From Lachnospiraceae bacterium (GTDB lineage Bacteria > Bacillota > Clostridia > Lachnospirales > Lachnospiraceae), in contig JAILHF010000060.1 in NCBI GenBank assembly GCA_024696005.1, positions 1 through 46,926 of the forward strand: a stretch of 46,926 nucleotides of DNA, in the 5' to 3' direction. Under the pieces are notes generated by a model that ran no database searches, was not told where the DNA came from, and was given only the letters and a program-made list of their open reading frames with translations. A program made the translations under genes and the position numbers. This document shows, in pieces, positions 23,393 through 32,690 of the stretch (the stretch's first letter is position 1; every line of letters begins with the position of its first letter).

Positions 23393-25387
23393 ATGATCTA
23401 CCATGTTGACCGGAACGCAGCAGCAAATGGTGACGGCAGCCGGGAACACCCTTTTCGAAAGATCGGGGAAGCGGCATCGATCGCCTCGCCCGGAGATGAA
23501 GTACTGATCCATCCGGGAATCTATCGCGAAGACGTAAACCCGCTTAATGCAGGCACGGAAAAAAAGCCCATCGTCTATCGTTCCGCCGAAAGACGCAAAG
23601 CCGTGATCAGCGGCGCGGATGTCTTCAATACCTGGGAGCATTATCAGGGCGATGTATGGCTCTTAAAGATCCCCAACAGTCATTTCGGCTCCTACAATCC
23701 CTATAAGACTTATGTAAGCGGCGACTGGCTGAACATCACGGTTCCCGTTCATACGGGCGAGGTCTACATAAACGACCGGTCCCTGTACGAACGTGACAGC
23801 CTCGAGAAGGTGCTCTCCCCCGCATATTACGACCAGTCCTGGGAACGTGATTTCACCCTGCACTGCTGGTATACCTGCCAGTCCGATGAAGAGGACATGA
23901 CACTGATCTACGCGAATTTTCAGGGAATGGACCCCAACCGGGAAGTCACCGAGATCAACGTGCGCCCGCACTGCTTCTGGCCCGTGGCCGAGCACGTAAA
24001 CCATATCACGGTTTCGGGGCTGACGCTCACCAAGGCCGCCACGCAGTGGGCTCCGCCGACTGCGCTGCAGGAGGGGCTGATCGGGCCGCACTGGTCCAGG
24101 GGCTGGATCATCGAAGACTGTGAGATCTCGCATTCCAAGTGTTCCGGCATCTCTCTCGGAAAATACAGACAGCAGGGAAACGACAACAAATGGCTCCACT
24201 ACAAGTATAAGGACGGCGCGCAGACGCAGAGGGACTGCTCCCTGATCGCGCAGGCCGAGGGCTGGAACAAGGCAACGATCGGCTCACATGTCGTTCGCAA
24301 CTGCGACATCCACGATTGCGGACAGACCGGCATCGTCGGCAACCTCGGATCCGTCTTTTCGATCATCGAGAACAACCACATCCACCATATCAACAACAAG
24401 CGCAATCTTGCGGGTGCCGAGATCGGCGGCATCAAGCTCCATGCCGCCATCGATGTGATCATCAGGAACAACCATTTCCATGACTGCACGCGCGGGATAT
24501 GGCTCGACTGGCAGTGCCAGGGAACACGGGTCAGCTCGAACCTGTTCCACGACAACTGCCTTTCCCGTGATCATCTGCTGAAGAGCGAATGCGCGGAAGG
24601 GCTCGGGCTTGGTGAGGATCTCTGGATCGAGATCGCGCACGGTCCCACTCTTGTCGACAATAATGTCATGCTTTCGGAGCGCAGTGTCAGGCTCGCTGCG
24701 CAGGGCGTGGCTTTTGTCCACAATCTCTTCGGCGGGGCGATCAGCGGTGTGGGACGCGGCGTAAATAACGGGACAACGAAGTATCCCTCTCCGAGATACA
24801 CACCCATACACAAACCGCATGACACCATGATCACAAGTTTCATGACCGTTCTTCACGGCGACGTCCGTTTCTACAACAACGTGTTTGTGCAGCCGAAACT
24901 GCGTCAGGGACTGATCGACATCTGCGAGCCGATGAAGGACGATGAATGGGACAGCTTCAATCTGCAGGCCGGAACCCTTGTCTTTAACGGATACATGACC
25001 GAAGAAACATGGAAAAGCCATTTCGAAGGCTATTGCGGCGAAGGTGCCGCAGGAACCCGGGACAGGTACTACATGCCCCTGCCGGTATGGACGGGCGGCA
25101 ACGCCTACTTTAACGGCGCACAGCCCTGTGACATCGAAAAAGATGCCTTTGTGGATACGGAGCACGAGGTCAGCGTATCCCTGCGGGAGGAAAACGGAGA
25201 ATACAGACTCGTCACGGATCTTGCGGCTTATCTGCCCGAAGCATCCCTGATCTGCTCGGATACCCTCGGCGAAGCCTTCGAACCCGAGGAACGTTTTGAA
25301 AATCCCGACGGAAGCGATATCGTCTTCGATACCGATCTGTACGGGAAGAAGCGCAGCCGCGTGACCGCCGGTCCCGTCGCCTGCTAA
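23393..25387 (+). CDS. GH120-type beta-xylosidase
   Basis: Start at 23393 (AAGAAGGAGG upstream), 664 residues, no signal peptide, so intracellular. The protein is a right-handed beta-helix that resembles the GH120 beta-xylosidase XylC of Thermoanaerobacterium as I recall it: shared stretches include PNSHFGSYNPYK-like, YANFQGMDPN, ATQWAPPTA, GLIGPHWSRGWIIED and IKLHAAIDV. By that comparison the nucleophile is Asp372 (WLDW) and the acid/base is Glu413 (WIEIAHGP). The enzyme would release xylose from the non-reducing end of xylo-oligosaccharides taken into the cell. The loop between the two catalytic residues is about 17 residues longer than in XylC. It is a single gene, divergent from metY and ended by a shared terminator. 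Confidence 0.88.
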   Translation: MIYHVDRNAAANGDGSREHPFRKIGEAASIASPGDEVLIHPGIYREDVNPLNAGTEKKPIVYRSAERRKAVISGADVFNTWEHYQGDVWLLKIPNSHFGSYNPYKTYVSGDWLNITVPVHTGEVYINDRSLYERDSLEKVLSPAYYDQSWERDFTLHCWYTCQSDEEDMTLIYANFQGMDPNREVTEINVRPHCFWPVAEHVNHITVSGLTLTKAATQWAPPTALQEGLIGPHWSRGWIIEDCEISHSKCSGISLGKYRQQGNDNKWLHYKYKDGAQTQRDCSLIAQAEGWNKATIGSHVVRNCDIHDCGQTGIVGNLGSVFSIIENNHIHHINNKRNLAGAEIGGIKLHAAIDVIIRNNHFHDCTRGIWLDWQCQGTRVSSNLFHDNCLSRDHLLKSECAEGLGLGEDLWIEIAHGPTLVDNNVMLSERSVRLAAQGVAFVHNLFGGAISGVGRGVNNGTTKYPSPRYTPIHKPHDTMITSFMTVLHGDVRFYNNVFVQPKLRQGLIDICEPMKDDEWDSFNLQAGTLVFNGYMTEETWKSHFEGYCGEGAAGTRDRYYMPLPVWTGGNAYFNGAQPCDIEKDAFVDTEHEVSVSLREENGEYRLVTDLAAYLPEASLICSDTLGEAFEPEERFENPDGSDIVFDTDLYGKKRSRVTAGPVAC

Positions 25388-25400
25388 AACAAAGAAAAGC

Positions 25401-25438
25401 AAAATCCCCTGAATGCCGTTTTGCATTCAGGGGATTTT
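25401..25438. terminator. bidirectional terminator
   Basis: AAAATCCCCTGAATGC (25401-25416) and GCATTCAGGGGATTTT (25423-25438) form a 16-bp perfect stem with a 6-base loop. T runs follow on both strands, so it serves the xylosidase gene on the plus strand and the long minus-strand operon that ends at 25445. Confidence 0.93.
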
Positions 25439-25444
25439 TTTCTG

Positions 25445-25813
25445 TCATCCCATTTCCGCGCTCTCCCTGCCCAGGTGTTCGATCAGCTCATAGAGCGTCA
25501 GGGACAGGTTGAACGGCGTGATGACGGCTTTTCTCACGATCTTTTCCGCTCCGCTTTCCTTCCAGGCCTCCAGGAAACGATCCAGCGCCGCATCGTCCAG
25601 CCCGTAAAACAGAAGCGTCTCCGGCATCACGTACAAAGGGGGCGCCGTTTCATGCGTCCCCCCGTTCTTCATTGTCACACCGCAGACCGAAGCGACCGTC
25701 CGGTTCAGATCCGCAGCCGAAAGCGCGTGCAGGGCGATCTGCTGTGTTTCACAGATCCGCTCCGCCGCTGCTTTCTTGTTTTTGTCCTTCACGTAAAGAA
25801 ATATCTTTTTCAT
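25445..25813 (-). CDS. DUF3783-domain protein
   Basis: A small protein of 122 residues. The second half has the DUF3783 pattern as I know it: MPETLLFYGLDDAALDRFLE followed by KAVITPFNLSLTLYELIEHL. The N-terminal part begins with KKIFLYVKD, a beta strand typical of this family. There is no signal or membrane segment. Function is unknown in the family; in Firmicutes it is a common single-copy gene. It is the last gene of the long operon, 14 bases after the acidic membrane protein, and the shared terminator follows. Confidence 0.78.
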   Translation of the reverse strand: MKKIFLYVKDKNKKAAAERICETQQIALHALSAADLNRTVASVCGVTMKNGGTHETAPPLYVMPETLLFYGLDDAALDRFLEAWKESGAEKIVRKAVITPFNLSLTLYELIEHLGRESAEMG

Positions 25814-25827
25814 GCGCGGAGATTTCC

Positions 25828-26937
25828 TCAGGAAAGCGCTTCCTCTGCGGGGCTTTCCTCTTTCCCCTTCTTCTTCTTTTTCTTTTCGCCGAAAACGATC
25901 CCGAGGATCAGGGCGATCAGCGCGCAGGCAGCCATCGCGATGTAGGTGATGCTGACCAGTACGCCGTAGATCGGATCATCCGAGAAGAGGGTTCCCATCA
26001 TGTCGTAGTTCAGCTTTGCCATCAGGGCAAAGACACCGCCAAACACCAGCAGGGCATAAAGGCTGTAGAACAGCGTTCCGCCCTTTCCGCGGAGCACCAG
26101 GAACATTGCCAGCGCATAGAGCAGGACCGCGATCAGAAGCACTGCACACGATACAAGCGTCACAACCGTGAGCAGATCGATGGTCTCATTTGCGATATCC
26201 ATGTCGACATAGTCTTCCCCGAGTCCCTTCAGATCCGTGATCACGCCCCGCAGTTCCCAGGCATGCAAACCGATGCTGAGCAGGCCGAAGGAATGACCGT
26301 AGAGGAACTCTTTTGACTTCTTGTACTTTTCCAGAGCAGCTGTCGCTTTCTGGAATTCGGGACTGCTGCGGAAGGCTTTCTCCTCTTCGTCCATCCATTC
26401 GTCTTCATCCCAGTCTTCTTCGTCATCCCAGTCCTCGTCGTCTTCCCAGTCTAATTCCTCCCCGTCCTCGTCATCTTCCCAGTCTTCATCGTCTTCCCAG
26501 TCTTCATCGTCCTCGTCCCAATCTTCATCATCGTCCCATTCTTCGTCATCTTCCCAGTCTTCGTCATCAAACTCCAGCTCGATCTCGTCATCCATTTCAT
26601 CCATGCCTTCGAGCTTGAACTGCATGTCATCGCCCTGCTGCACGGCATCAAGCGGAATCACCACTTCACCGTCCTCACCGCCGTTGATATCCAGCTCCAT
26701 CTCTTCCCAGTCCTGGGCCTCTTCCTCATCCCAGTTATCGATGAACTCATAGCCGAGCCAGTCCATGTCGTCACAGGTGTACTCCAGGTCTCCGAGCTTT
26801 TCGTTGAGTCCTCCCATCAGCCCGATCAGGCCGTACTCCTCCGGACCGGTCGTGAGCGCGTCCGTGAAGAACAATACCAGCGAAGCCGTCAGAAAAAGAC
26901 AGGTGACGATCTTCCCCACAAGTGATCTCTTTTCCAT
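25828..26937 (-). CDS. membrane protein with extreme Asp/Glu/Trp repeat loop
   Basis: Start taken at 26937 (GGGAGG twelve bases upstream), 369 residues. One N-terminal helix (about 7-25) is followed by an extracellular loop of some 200 residues. Within it about 75 residues are almost only Asp, Glu and Trp in a repeated D/E-DW unit (EDWEDDED and variants). Three further helices lie at about 258-282, 290-315 and 325-350, then a Lys-rich run and an acidic tail. The loop is expected to be unfolded and strongly negative, perhaps binding cations or basic surface polymers; this is inference. At DNA level the loop is an imperfect repeat (26400-26580) and prone to length change. No family recognised. 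It starts five bases after the upstream stop. Confidence 0.72.
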   Translation of the reverse strand: MEKRSLVGKIVTCLFLTASLVLFFTDALTTGPEEYGLIGLMGGLNEKLGDLEYTCDDMDWLGYEFIDNWDEEEAQDWEEMELDINGGEDGEVVIPLDAVQQGDDMQFKLEGMDEMDDEIELEFDDEDWEDDEEWDDDEDWDEDDEDWEDDEDWEDDEDGEELDWEDDEDWDDEEDWDEDEWMDEEEKAFRSSPEFQKATAALEKYKKSKEFLYGHSFGLLSIGLHAWELRGVITDLKGLGEDYVDMDIANETIDLLTVVTLVSCAVLLIAVLLYALAMFLVLRGKGGTLFYSLYALLVFGGVFALMAKLNYDMMGTLFSDDPIYGVLVSITYIAMAACALIALILGIVFGEKKKKKKGKEESPAEEALS

Positions 26938-26941
26938 TTCT

Positions 26942-28087
26942 TTACTTTTCCTCCCTTTCATATTCACCGTATTCACATCCGGTGTTTTCGCATCTGATCC
27001 TGTCGATCAGTTTGCCGTCTCGGTAAAGCGACACGATGCCCCTGCCGTTTCCGCCGTTCCACAGGCGCTTGTGGAGCATCTTTCCGTTGGGCGCTTCGTA
27101 ACGGATCAGCAGCATGTCCTTCTTGTCACAGCAGATGTCCGTCACCATGCGGTTACGCCAGGTCCGCTGGTCCACATGCCACACGATCTTCTCTTCCGTC
27201 TCATGGCAGCGGAACTTTGTCCTTGTAAATGTCCAGAATTTGGAGAAATTGAACTCAAAAGGAACCCCCTCGTACCAGAAAGCCGAAAGGAGTTTGCGCT
27301 TGAGCTTGACCGGTCCGACCTTCGGACAGCCGCCGCCGATGTCGAACACGCTGTTCTTCAGTTTTTTCCCGCTGACCGTGCTTCGGAGATTGTTGGACGA
27401 AAGCCAGACCCAGGGTGAAGTGAAATCCTTCCCCCAGTTCTTGTCCGAGTAGCCGTAGCAATCCTCCGGGGATACGCGGTAACGCTCTCCATTGAAGACC
27501 ACCTCGCCCGAAAACGCCGTCTTCATGCCTTCCGCATGCCAGAACATCTCGAAAGCCCCGAGGGAACGAAGGAGTTTTCCTGCGCCGTAGCCGACGTTGA
27601 AAGCGATCTGCTTGTCGATCTTCAGATCCCAGGACATCTCTCCTGCCTGGGCCATGTACTCCGGATGGAGGCGCACTTCTTCGGGGCTTAAAGAAACATG
27701 CCCTTTCGTGGCCTTCTCACTCAGACGGCAGTCGTCCGCATGTATCGCAAAAGGCGCCTTCCCGCGGACGGCGATCTTTTTCCAGCCGAAAAAACGGTGA
27801 AGCTGCGTGGCATCTTCCCCCCAGGCGCCTGCTTTGACCATCAGGTAGGACGGCTTGAGGCCCTTCCTTTGGTTTTCCGCAAGCTGGCCGAAGACGGGTC
27901 CTTCCTTCCCATATGCCGGATTGCAAAGAAAAAACTCGATAAAGAACGCGTTCTCCTCTCCGGTCTTTTCATGACGGCCCGTGAAAGAATGCCACCACCA
28001 GTCATAACCGCAGGTTGAAAATCCGTTCACCAGAAAACAGGCGTCCCTGCGGGCGTCCTTCCGGTTAAATCCCTGTTTCTTTTTCAT
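26942..28087 (-). CDS. tocopherol cyclase-like lipocalin-type protein
   Basis: A 381-residue protein that resembles the tocopherol-cyclase-like family, found in many anaerobic Firmicutes that make no tocopherol. The best landmark is YGYSDKNWGKDFTSPWVWLS (about 218-237), matching the EKNWG motif of the family, with AGEMSWDLKIDK and HAEGMKTAFSG before it. The fold is expected to be two lipocalin-like barrels binding a lipid or isoprenoid. No signal peptide is seen. The real substrate in these bacteria is unknown, and a role in membrane lipid or polyprenol metabolism is only a suggestion. It lies 19 bases after the secreted repeat protein gene. Confidence 0.72.
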   Translation of the reverse strand: MKKKQGFNRKDARRDACFLVNGFSTCGYDWWWHSFTGRHEKTGEENAFFIEFFLCNPAYGKEGPVFGQLAENQRKGLKPSYLMVKAGAWGEDATQLHRFFGWKKIAVRGKAPFAIHADDCRLSEKATKGHVSLSPEEVRLHPEYMAQAGEMSWDLKIDKQIAFNVGYGAGKLLRSLGAFEMFWHAEGMKTAFSGEVVFNGERYRVSPEDCYGYSDKNWGKDFTSPWVWLSSNNLRSTVSGKKLKNSVFDIGGGCPKVGPVKLKRKLLSAFWYEGVPFEFNFSKFWTFTRTKFRCHETEEKIVWHVDQRTWRNRMVTDICCDKKDMLLIRYEAPNGKMLHKRLWNGGNGRGIVSLYRDGKLIDRIRCENTGCEYGEYEREEK

Positions 28088-28106
28088 CTGTGCGATTTCC
28101 TTTCCC

Positions 28107-30452
28107 CTATTGAACCTTGTACTTTACGATCTTGAACTTCACGTATTTGTAGGATCCGTATTCCCCCAGTCCGTGCAGGATAACGGTTCCCGTCCCCACG
28201 TTGACGTTCTTCCGGTAACCGACGATCTCGTACTGCGTGCTTTCGATGTTGGTAACAAAATCCAGATAAGTCGGCATGATCTCGTAACCGGTATATGTCT
28301 GCGGCGCGACCTTGCACTGCACCGTGGACATGTTCTTTGCAACGGCGCGGATCTCGATCATTTTTGTCCCCGTGTAATTACCCTTTCCGCGGATCGTGAT
28401 ATAGATGCGCCTTCCCATCGAGATGACATCCGTGGGATCCACGGCGTTCCCGTTCGCATAGGTATAAGTATAGCTCTTCTCAAAATCCACGCCCGCCTGC
28501 AGCTTTTTGCCGTTGGAATCCATCAGGACCGGCTTGGAGAGATAACGTCTCGAAGTGGTCCCGTCCTTGTACACGGGATCCTTCGTAAGCGAGATCGTTT
28601 CCTCGATCGGCTTGGCGATGCAGGCCACTTCCGTCTTTACCGTGCCCTGGTAATTGTTCACACCCTCCACCGTGACGGTGATGATGTCGCCGGCGTTGCG
28701 TTTATCGCTGTAGCTGACCGTGTAATCACGCCCCTTCATGAGCCGGTTCCCGTTATACAGCACCTCGGGCTTCGGTTCCGTCCCGCCTTTTTCGTAGTAG
28801 ACCCTTGCGGGCAGCCTGATCTCGACTTCCCTTTTGGTCAGGGAACATGGCTTGATCTCGAAGCTTCGCTTCACCGTCCCCGAATAGGAGCCGATGCCGG
28901 TGATGATCGCCTCGGCCTTGCCCACATGGCGGTTATTGCTGAAGCTTACCGTGTAATCCCGGTCCTGGACCAGCTCTTTCTCCGCGACCTTGACCGTCAC
29001 TTCGGGGATCACGAAACCGCCCGTGTAGACGACCTTGCCCAGGCGGATGCGCGCGGACGAGATCTTTCTGCCCACGATGCGGAAGGAGCGCTTCAGCTGT
29101 CCCGCAAAGACCGTTCCGTCCGGAAGCGCTTTCCCGTTCGCGGTGATCACAACATAGGCAAATCCCGCATCCACGTTATCCTCATAAGAGATGTCAAAAC
29201 CGGTCGTGATCGCGGCCCCTTTATAGGTCACGGCCACGGGCGGTGTGATGGCATAACCGCTCCAGTTCTGGTCATGGATCTTCGAGACGCGCACGTTCCG
29301 GATATCCACACCTTCCATCAGGGTGACGCGCACGGCCAGACGTCCGGTAAAATTCCCGGACCCGGTCAGGATCACGCCATAGGTCGTGGCCTCTTTCATC
29401 TCGTTCGGCCAGATATCCATCTGGAAATCCCTGCCGCGCTTCAACGCCTTCTTTCCCCACATGACGACGGGCGTCTTTGCGGACGAGCTTGCACCGACGG
29501 GCACCACGATGTCCGTAGTCGTGCAGCATTCGCCCATGTCGAGCGGGTAAATGGAGAAATCCACTTCCTGCGTTCCCTTGATATTGTTCTTTCCGGTGAT
29601 CACGATCGTCGCGACACCCGCATTCACGTTGTTCCGGTAGCTGACCTTGTAATCCTTGCCCTTGGTCAGCAGCAGGCCGTCAAAATACACCTGCATGTCA
29701 TCCTGGTAGATCTTTTCACCGGTATAAAGCTTTCCTTCTACACCCTTTACCTCAAATCCGTTCCCCGGAAGCGGTGTGGGCGTGGGAAAATCCGTGGGTG
29801 TCACATAGACGGTCGGGCTGGGACTTGCACCGCTGGGCAAAGGCTCGCCGGTCGGAGACGCGCCGCTGGGCAGCGGTTCCCCCGTCGGTTCCGGCGATTC
29901 CGTGGGCGTAGCAGTAGGCAGGTCCGGATCGGGCGTGGGTGTGGGACTGGGCGCAACAATGCTCCATTCCACGGTGAGCAGTCCCATATATTCCCCGATG
30001 CCCCTGATCTTCACCTGATAGGTTCCGACCTCGGTCGCCCGGAGGCGGCTGGTAGGATCCACGATATAATCCACGTTCTCCGTAAGCTGCTTGCGGTTCA
30101 GTTTTACGGAAACGACCTTCTGCACCTGCACGGATCCGGTATAGACCGTGTTATTGAGAAGAAGCGTCACATCCGCATCCTTGATCGAAATGCCCTCGTC
30201 CTCTCCTTCCGGATCCCCGGGATCTTCCGCGTCGCCCGGCTCTTCCTCATCGCCGGGTTCTTCCCCTTCCGTCGGGGTATCTCCCGGTGTCGTCACGGGC
30301 GTGGGCTCTGCCTCCTTTTCTTCCCCCTCCGTCGCTGTGGGCGTGGGGACGGGCGAAGGCTCCTCCGCATGGGCACGCATTTTCCCGCTGCTGCCGAAAA
30401 CCAGCATCAGGCACAGGATCAATCCGGTTACGATTCCCGTTATTCTTCTCAT
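28107..30452 (-). CDS. secreted cell-surface protein with tandem Ig-like repeats
   Basis: Start at 30452 (GAGGAAGAG upstream), 781 residues; an ATG 21 bases earlier lacks a site. The signal peptide is MRRITGIVTGLILCLMLVFG with cleavage near AHA-EE. Proline-threonine-glutamate linkers (residues 30-80 and 165-225, with PTPTPD and a duplicated TGEPLPSGASP unit) surround at least six beta-rich repeats of about 80-90 residues. Each contains a VYTG or LYTG strand, a KGRDYTVSYSDNxNAG-like turn and an I.G.GNYTGT end. No LPXTG, SLH or choline-binding motif is seen, so the mode of attachment is unclear. It is inside the glycosidase operon, starting next to the alpha-galactosidase stop, and may serve adhesion or substrate contact. 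The truncated gene at 46307 has similar repeats. Confidence 0.8.
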   Translation of the reverse strand: MRRITGIVTGLILCLMLVFGSSGKMRAHAEEPSPVPTPTATEGEEKEAEPTPVTTPGDTPTEGEEPGDEEEPGDAEDPGDPEGEDEGISIKDADVTLLLNNTVYTGSVQVQKVVSVKLNRKQLTENVDYIVDPTSRLRATEVGTYQVKIRGIGEYMGLLTVEWSIVAPSPTPTPDPDLPTATPTESPEPTGEPLPSGASPTGEPLPSGASPSPTVYVTPTDFPTPTPLPGNGFEVKGVEGKLYTGEKIYQDDMQVYFDGLLLTKGKDYKVSYRNNVNAGVATIVITGKNNIKGTQEVDFSIYPLDMGECCTTTDIVVPVGASSSAKTPVVMWGKKALKRGRDFQMDIWPNEMKEATTYGVILTGSGNFTGRLAVRVTLMEGVDIRNVRVSKIHDQNWSGYAITPPVAVTYKGAAITTGFDISYEDNVDAGFAYVVITANGKALPDGTVFAGQLKRSFRIVGRKISSARIRLGKVVYTGGFVIPEVTVKVAEKELVQDRDYTVSFSNNRHVGKAEAIITGIGSYSGTVKRSFEIKPCSLTKREVEIRLPARVYYEKGGTEPKPEVLYNGNRLMKGRDYTVSYSDKRNAGDIITVTVEGVNNYQGTVKTEVACIAKPIEETISLTKDPVYKDGTTSRRYLSKPVLMDSNGKKLQAGVDFEKSYTYTYANGNAVDPTDVISMGRRIYITIRGKGNYTGTKMIEIRAVAKNMSTVQCKVAPQTYTGYEIMPTYLDFVTNIESTQYEIVGYRKNVNVGTGTVILHGLGEYGSYKYVKFKIVKYKVQ

Positions 30453-30453
30453 A

Positions 30454-32673
30454 TCACTCTTCCTCTTTGACATGCAGCAACAAAGCTTTGAAATCTCCCC
30501 AAAGTCCGCCGATCGTGATCCCGGCGTTCATCAGCGTATCCCCGTAAAAGGCCCTGTCGGCGCCAAACGGCACTTCTTCCGCCGTTTCGGCCACAAAGCG
30601 GTACAGGCGGTAACGCCGCTTCGGATCCAGGCCTGCCAGCTTCAGGACTCTTGAATGGTGGTTCGGGCGCATCATGACCTGCACATAGACGAGCACCGCT
30701 TCCCTTTGGTCCTTCGACGCGCACAAAAAGGCATCGTAAAGACGGTTTTCCGAATAGGACGCAAGCCGGTAATAGTCCCCGTCCGCAAACAAGCCGTGAT
30801 AGCGGTGATACATCTCCACCTGCTTCGGGATCAGCGCGCGATCCTCCTCAGAGATCTTCGTGATGTCCAGTTCGTACCCGAAGGTCCCCGCCAGAGCCAC
30901 ATAGCCTCTGGTCTCGAAGGGCGTGACCCTGCCTACCGTATGGTTCGGGCAGTCGCTGACATGGGCTCCGATCACGGACAGCGGATAGAGCAGCGCCGTC
31001 CCTTCCTGGATCATCAGCCTCTCCACCGCGTCGGTATCGTCCGAGCACCAGATCTGGGGGCTGTAGTAAAGCATCCCCGGATCAAAACGTGCCCCGCCGC
31101 CGGAACAGTTCTCCAAAAGCAGTTCCGGATAGCGTTTGATCAGCCGCTCCTGCAGCTCATAGACCGCCAGCACATAACGGTGGGAAAGCTCGCCCTGGCA
31201 CTCGGGATCGAGCCCCAGGCTTCCCAGATCCGCCAGCTGCCGGTTCATGTCCCATTTTACGTAGGCAATATCCGCGCTATCTAATATATCGGTCAAAAGT
31301 CCGAAAACATGATCCCTTACTTCACTTCGGGTCAGATCCAGGACATACTGGTTCCGGCACAGCCCGGCTTTTCTGCCCGGAACGGCGATCGCCCAGTCCG
31401 GATGCTCCCGGTAAAGATCCGAATCGGGGCTGACCATTTCCGGCTCGAACCAGATGCCGAAACGCATCCCCAGCGCACCGATCCCGTCCGTCAGCTTTTT
31501 CAGGCCGCCGCGGATCTTTTCTTCGTTTACCTTCCAGTCTCCCAGCGCGCGGTTGTCGTCAAAACGGTTCCCGAACCAGCCGTCATCCATGACCAGCATC
31601 TCGATCCCGCATTTTGCCGCCTGCTCCGCTATGGCCAGGAGCTTCTTTTCGTCAAAATCAAAATAGGTCGCTTCCCAGTTGTTGATCAGGACCGGCCTGG
31701 TACGGTCCTTCCAGACCGAACGGATCAGGTGTCTGCGATACAGATCGTGAAAACTGCGGCTCATGCCGCCCAGTCCGTGATCCGAATAGACCAGGACGGC
31801 CTCGGGCGTGAGAAAGCTCTCCCCCGGAGCAAGCCTCCAGCAGAAATCCTCCGGATCGATCCCGATGCTGATGCGCAGATTGTCAAACTGTCCGCCGTAA
31901 ACACTGCCCAGAAAATTCCCGGAATAGATCAGATGCAGACCGTACGCTTCCCCTCTTTCCTGCGTACAATCCCGGGACAGGAGCCCCAGAAAAGGCTGAT
32001 GCTGGTGCGAAGTCTCGCCGCGGCCGGAAGAAACGCCCTGGAAGCCGCTTCCGATCCGTCTTCTCTGCATATGACGCTCCCTGGCCCAGCTTCCGTGAAG
32101 CGTCAGCAGTTCAAATTCCTCGTTGTCCATGTCGAAGGAAGCCGACAGCGCCTTCTCGAGAAAGAGCTCCCGGGTCCCGCGGTTCGTGATCCGCGCGCTG
32201 CGCAGAACGGCGTCACAGTCTTCAAACACGCTGTAGCGTAGCTCCACCTCCAAAGAGCAGACCTCGTCCCAAAGAATGAGCTTCAGCGTGGAAGCGTTAT
32301 CTCCGAAGGTCGCAGGCAGCCCCTCCGCTTCGGGCTTTCCCGAAACGATCTCGTGGCGCAGGTAAAACAGCTCCGAAGCCGAATGCCCTTCCTTTGTGCG
32401 TATTTTGAGCGCAGACCCGCGGAAATCCCCCACTCCGTGCGTGGGATATTCCATCGGGAACGTATCCAGAAAGCTCAGTTTATCCCTGGCATTGCGCGAA
32501 GGCACATAAGGCGGCTCCGCAATGCGCAGCAGCTGAGACACATCTTCATCGGAAATGCGTTTGCCGAAATAGGCGTGCCCGGCATAAGCCGGCTCGTCCG
32601 CCAGGGCAATGACATAAGAAGAATGGGGTGTATCGATCTTAAAGCTCCGGGAAGCTTCGTGCCAGCCGATCAT
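30454..32673 (-). CDS. GH36 alpha-galactosidase
   Basis: A 739-residue enzyme without signal peptide, full length for GH36 (720-750). It removes alpha-1,6-galactose from raffinose-family sugars and galactomannan oligosaccharides. Order of parts: N-terminal beta-supersandwich (to about 320), TIM barrel with LVMDDGWFGNR (360-370) and WFEPEMVSPDSDL, nucleophile Asp475 in YVKWDMNR, CSGGGARFDPG (523-533), and acid/base aspartate in WCSDDTDA (542-549), then a C-terminal beta domain. It lies 17 bases after the GH2 beta-mannosidase gene, which fits stepwise use of galactomannan side chains and backbone. Confidence 0.95.
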   Translation of the reverse strand: MIGWHEASRSFKIDTPHSSYVIALADEPAYAGHAYFGKRISDEDVSQLLRIAEPPYVPSRNARDKLSFLDTFPMEYPTHGVGDFRGSALKIRTKEGHSASELFYLRHEIVSGKPEAEGLPATFGDNASTLKLILWDEVCSLEVELRYSVFEDCDAVLRSARITNRGTRELFLEKALSASFDMDNEEFELLTLHGSWARERHMQRRRIGSGFQGVSSGRGETSHQHQPFLGLLSRDCTQERGEAYGLHLIYSGNFLGSVYGGQFDNLRISIGIDPEDFCWRLAPGESFLTPEAVLVYSDHGLGGMSRSFHDLYRRHLIRSVWKDRTRPVLINNWEATYFDFDEKKLLAIAEQAAKCGIEMLVMDDGWFGNRFDDNRALGDWKVNEEKIRGGLKKLTDGIGALGMRFGIWFEPEMVSPDSDLYREHPDWAIAVPGRKAGLCRNQYVLDLTRSEVRDHVFGLLTDILDSADIAYVKWDMNRQLADLGSLGLDPECQGELSHRYVLAVYELQERLIKRYPELLLENCSGGGARFDPGMLYYSPQIWCSDDTDAVERLMIQEGTALLYPLSVIGAHVSDCPNHTVGRVTPFETRGYVALAGTFGYELDITKISEEDRALIPKQVEMYHRYHGLFADGDYYRLASYSENRLYDAFLCASKDQREAVLVYVQVMMRPNHHSRVLKLAGLDPKRRYRLYRFVAETAEEVPFGADRAFYGDTLMNAGITIGGLWGDFKALLLHVKEEE

Positions 32674-32690
32674 GATCGCGCCTCCCTTTT

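Noticed and set aside
26393-26580. Tandem DNA repeat as a CRISPR-like or VNTR array
   Set aside because: The units are imperfect and in frame with Asp/Glu/Trp codons; there are no spacers or constant-length direct repeats. It is protein low complexity.
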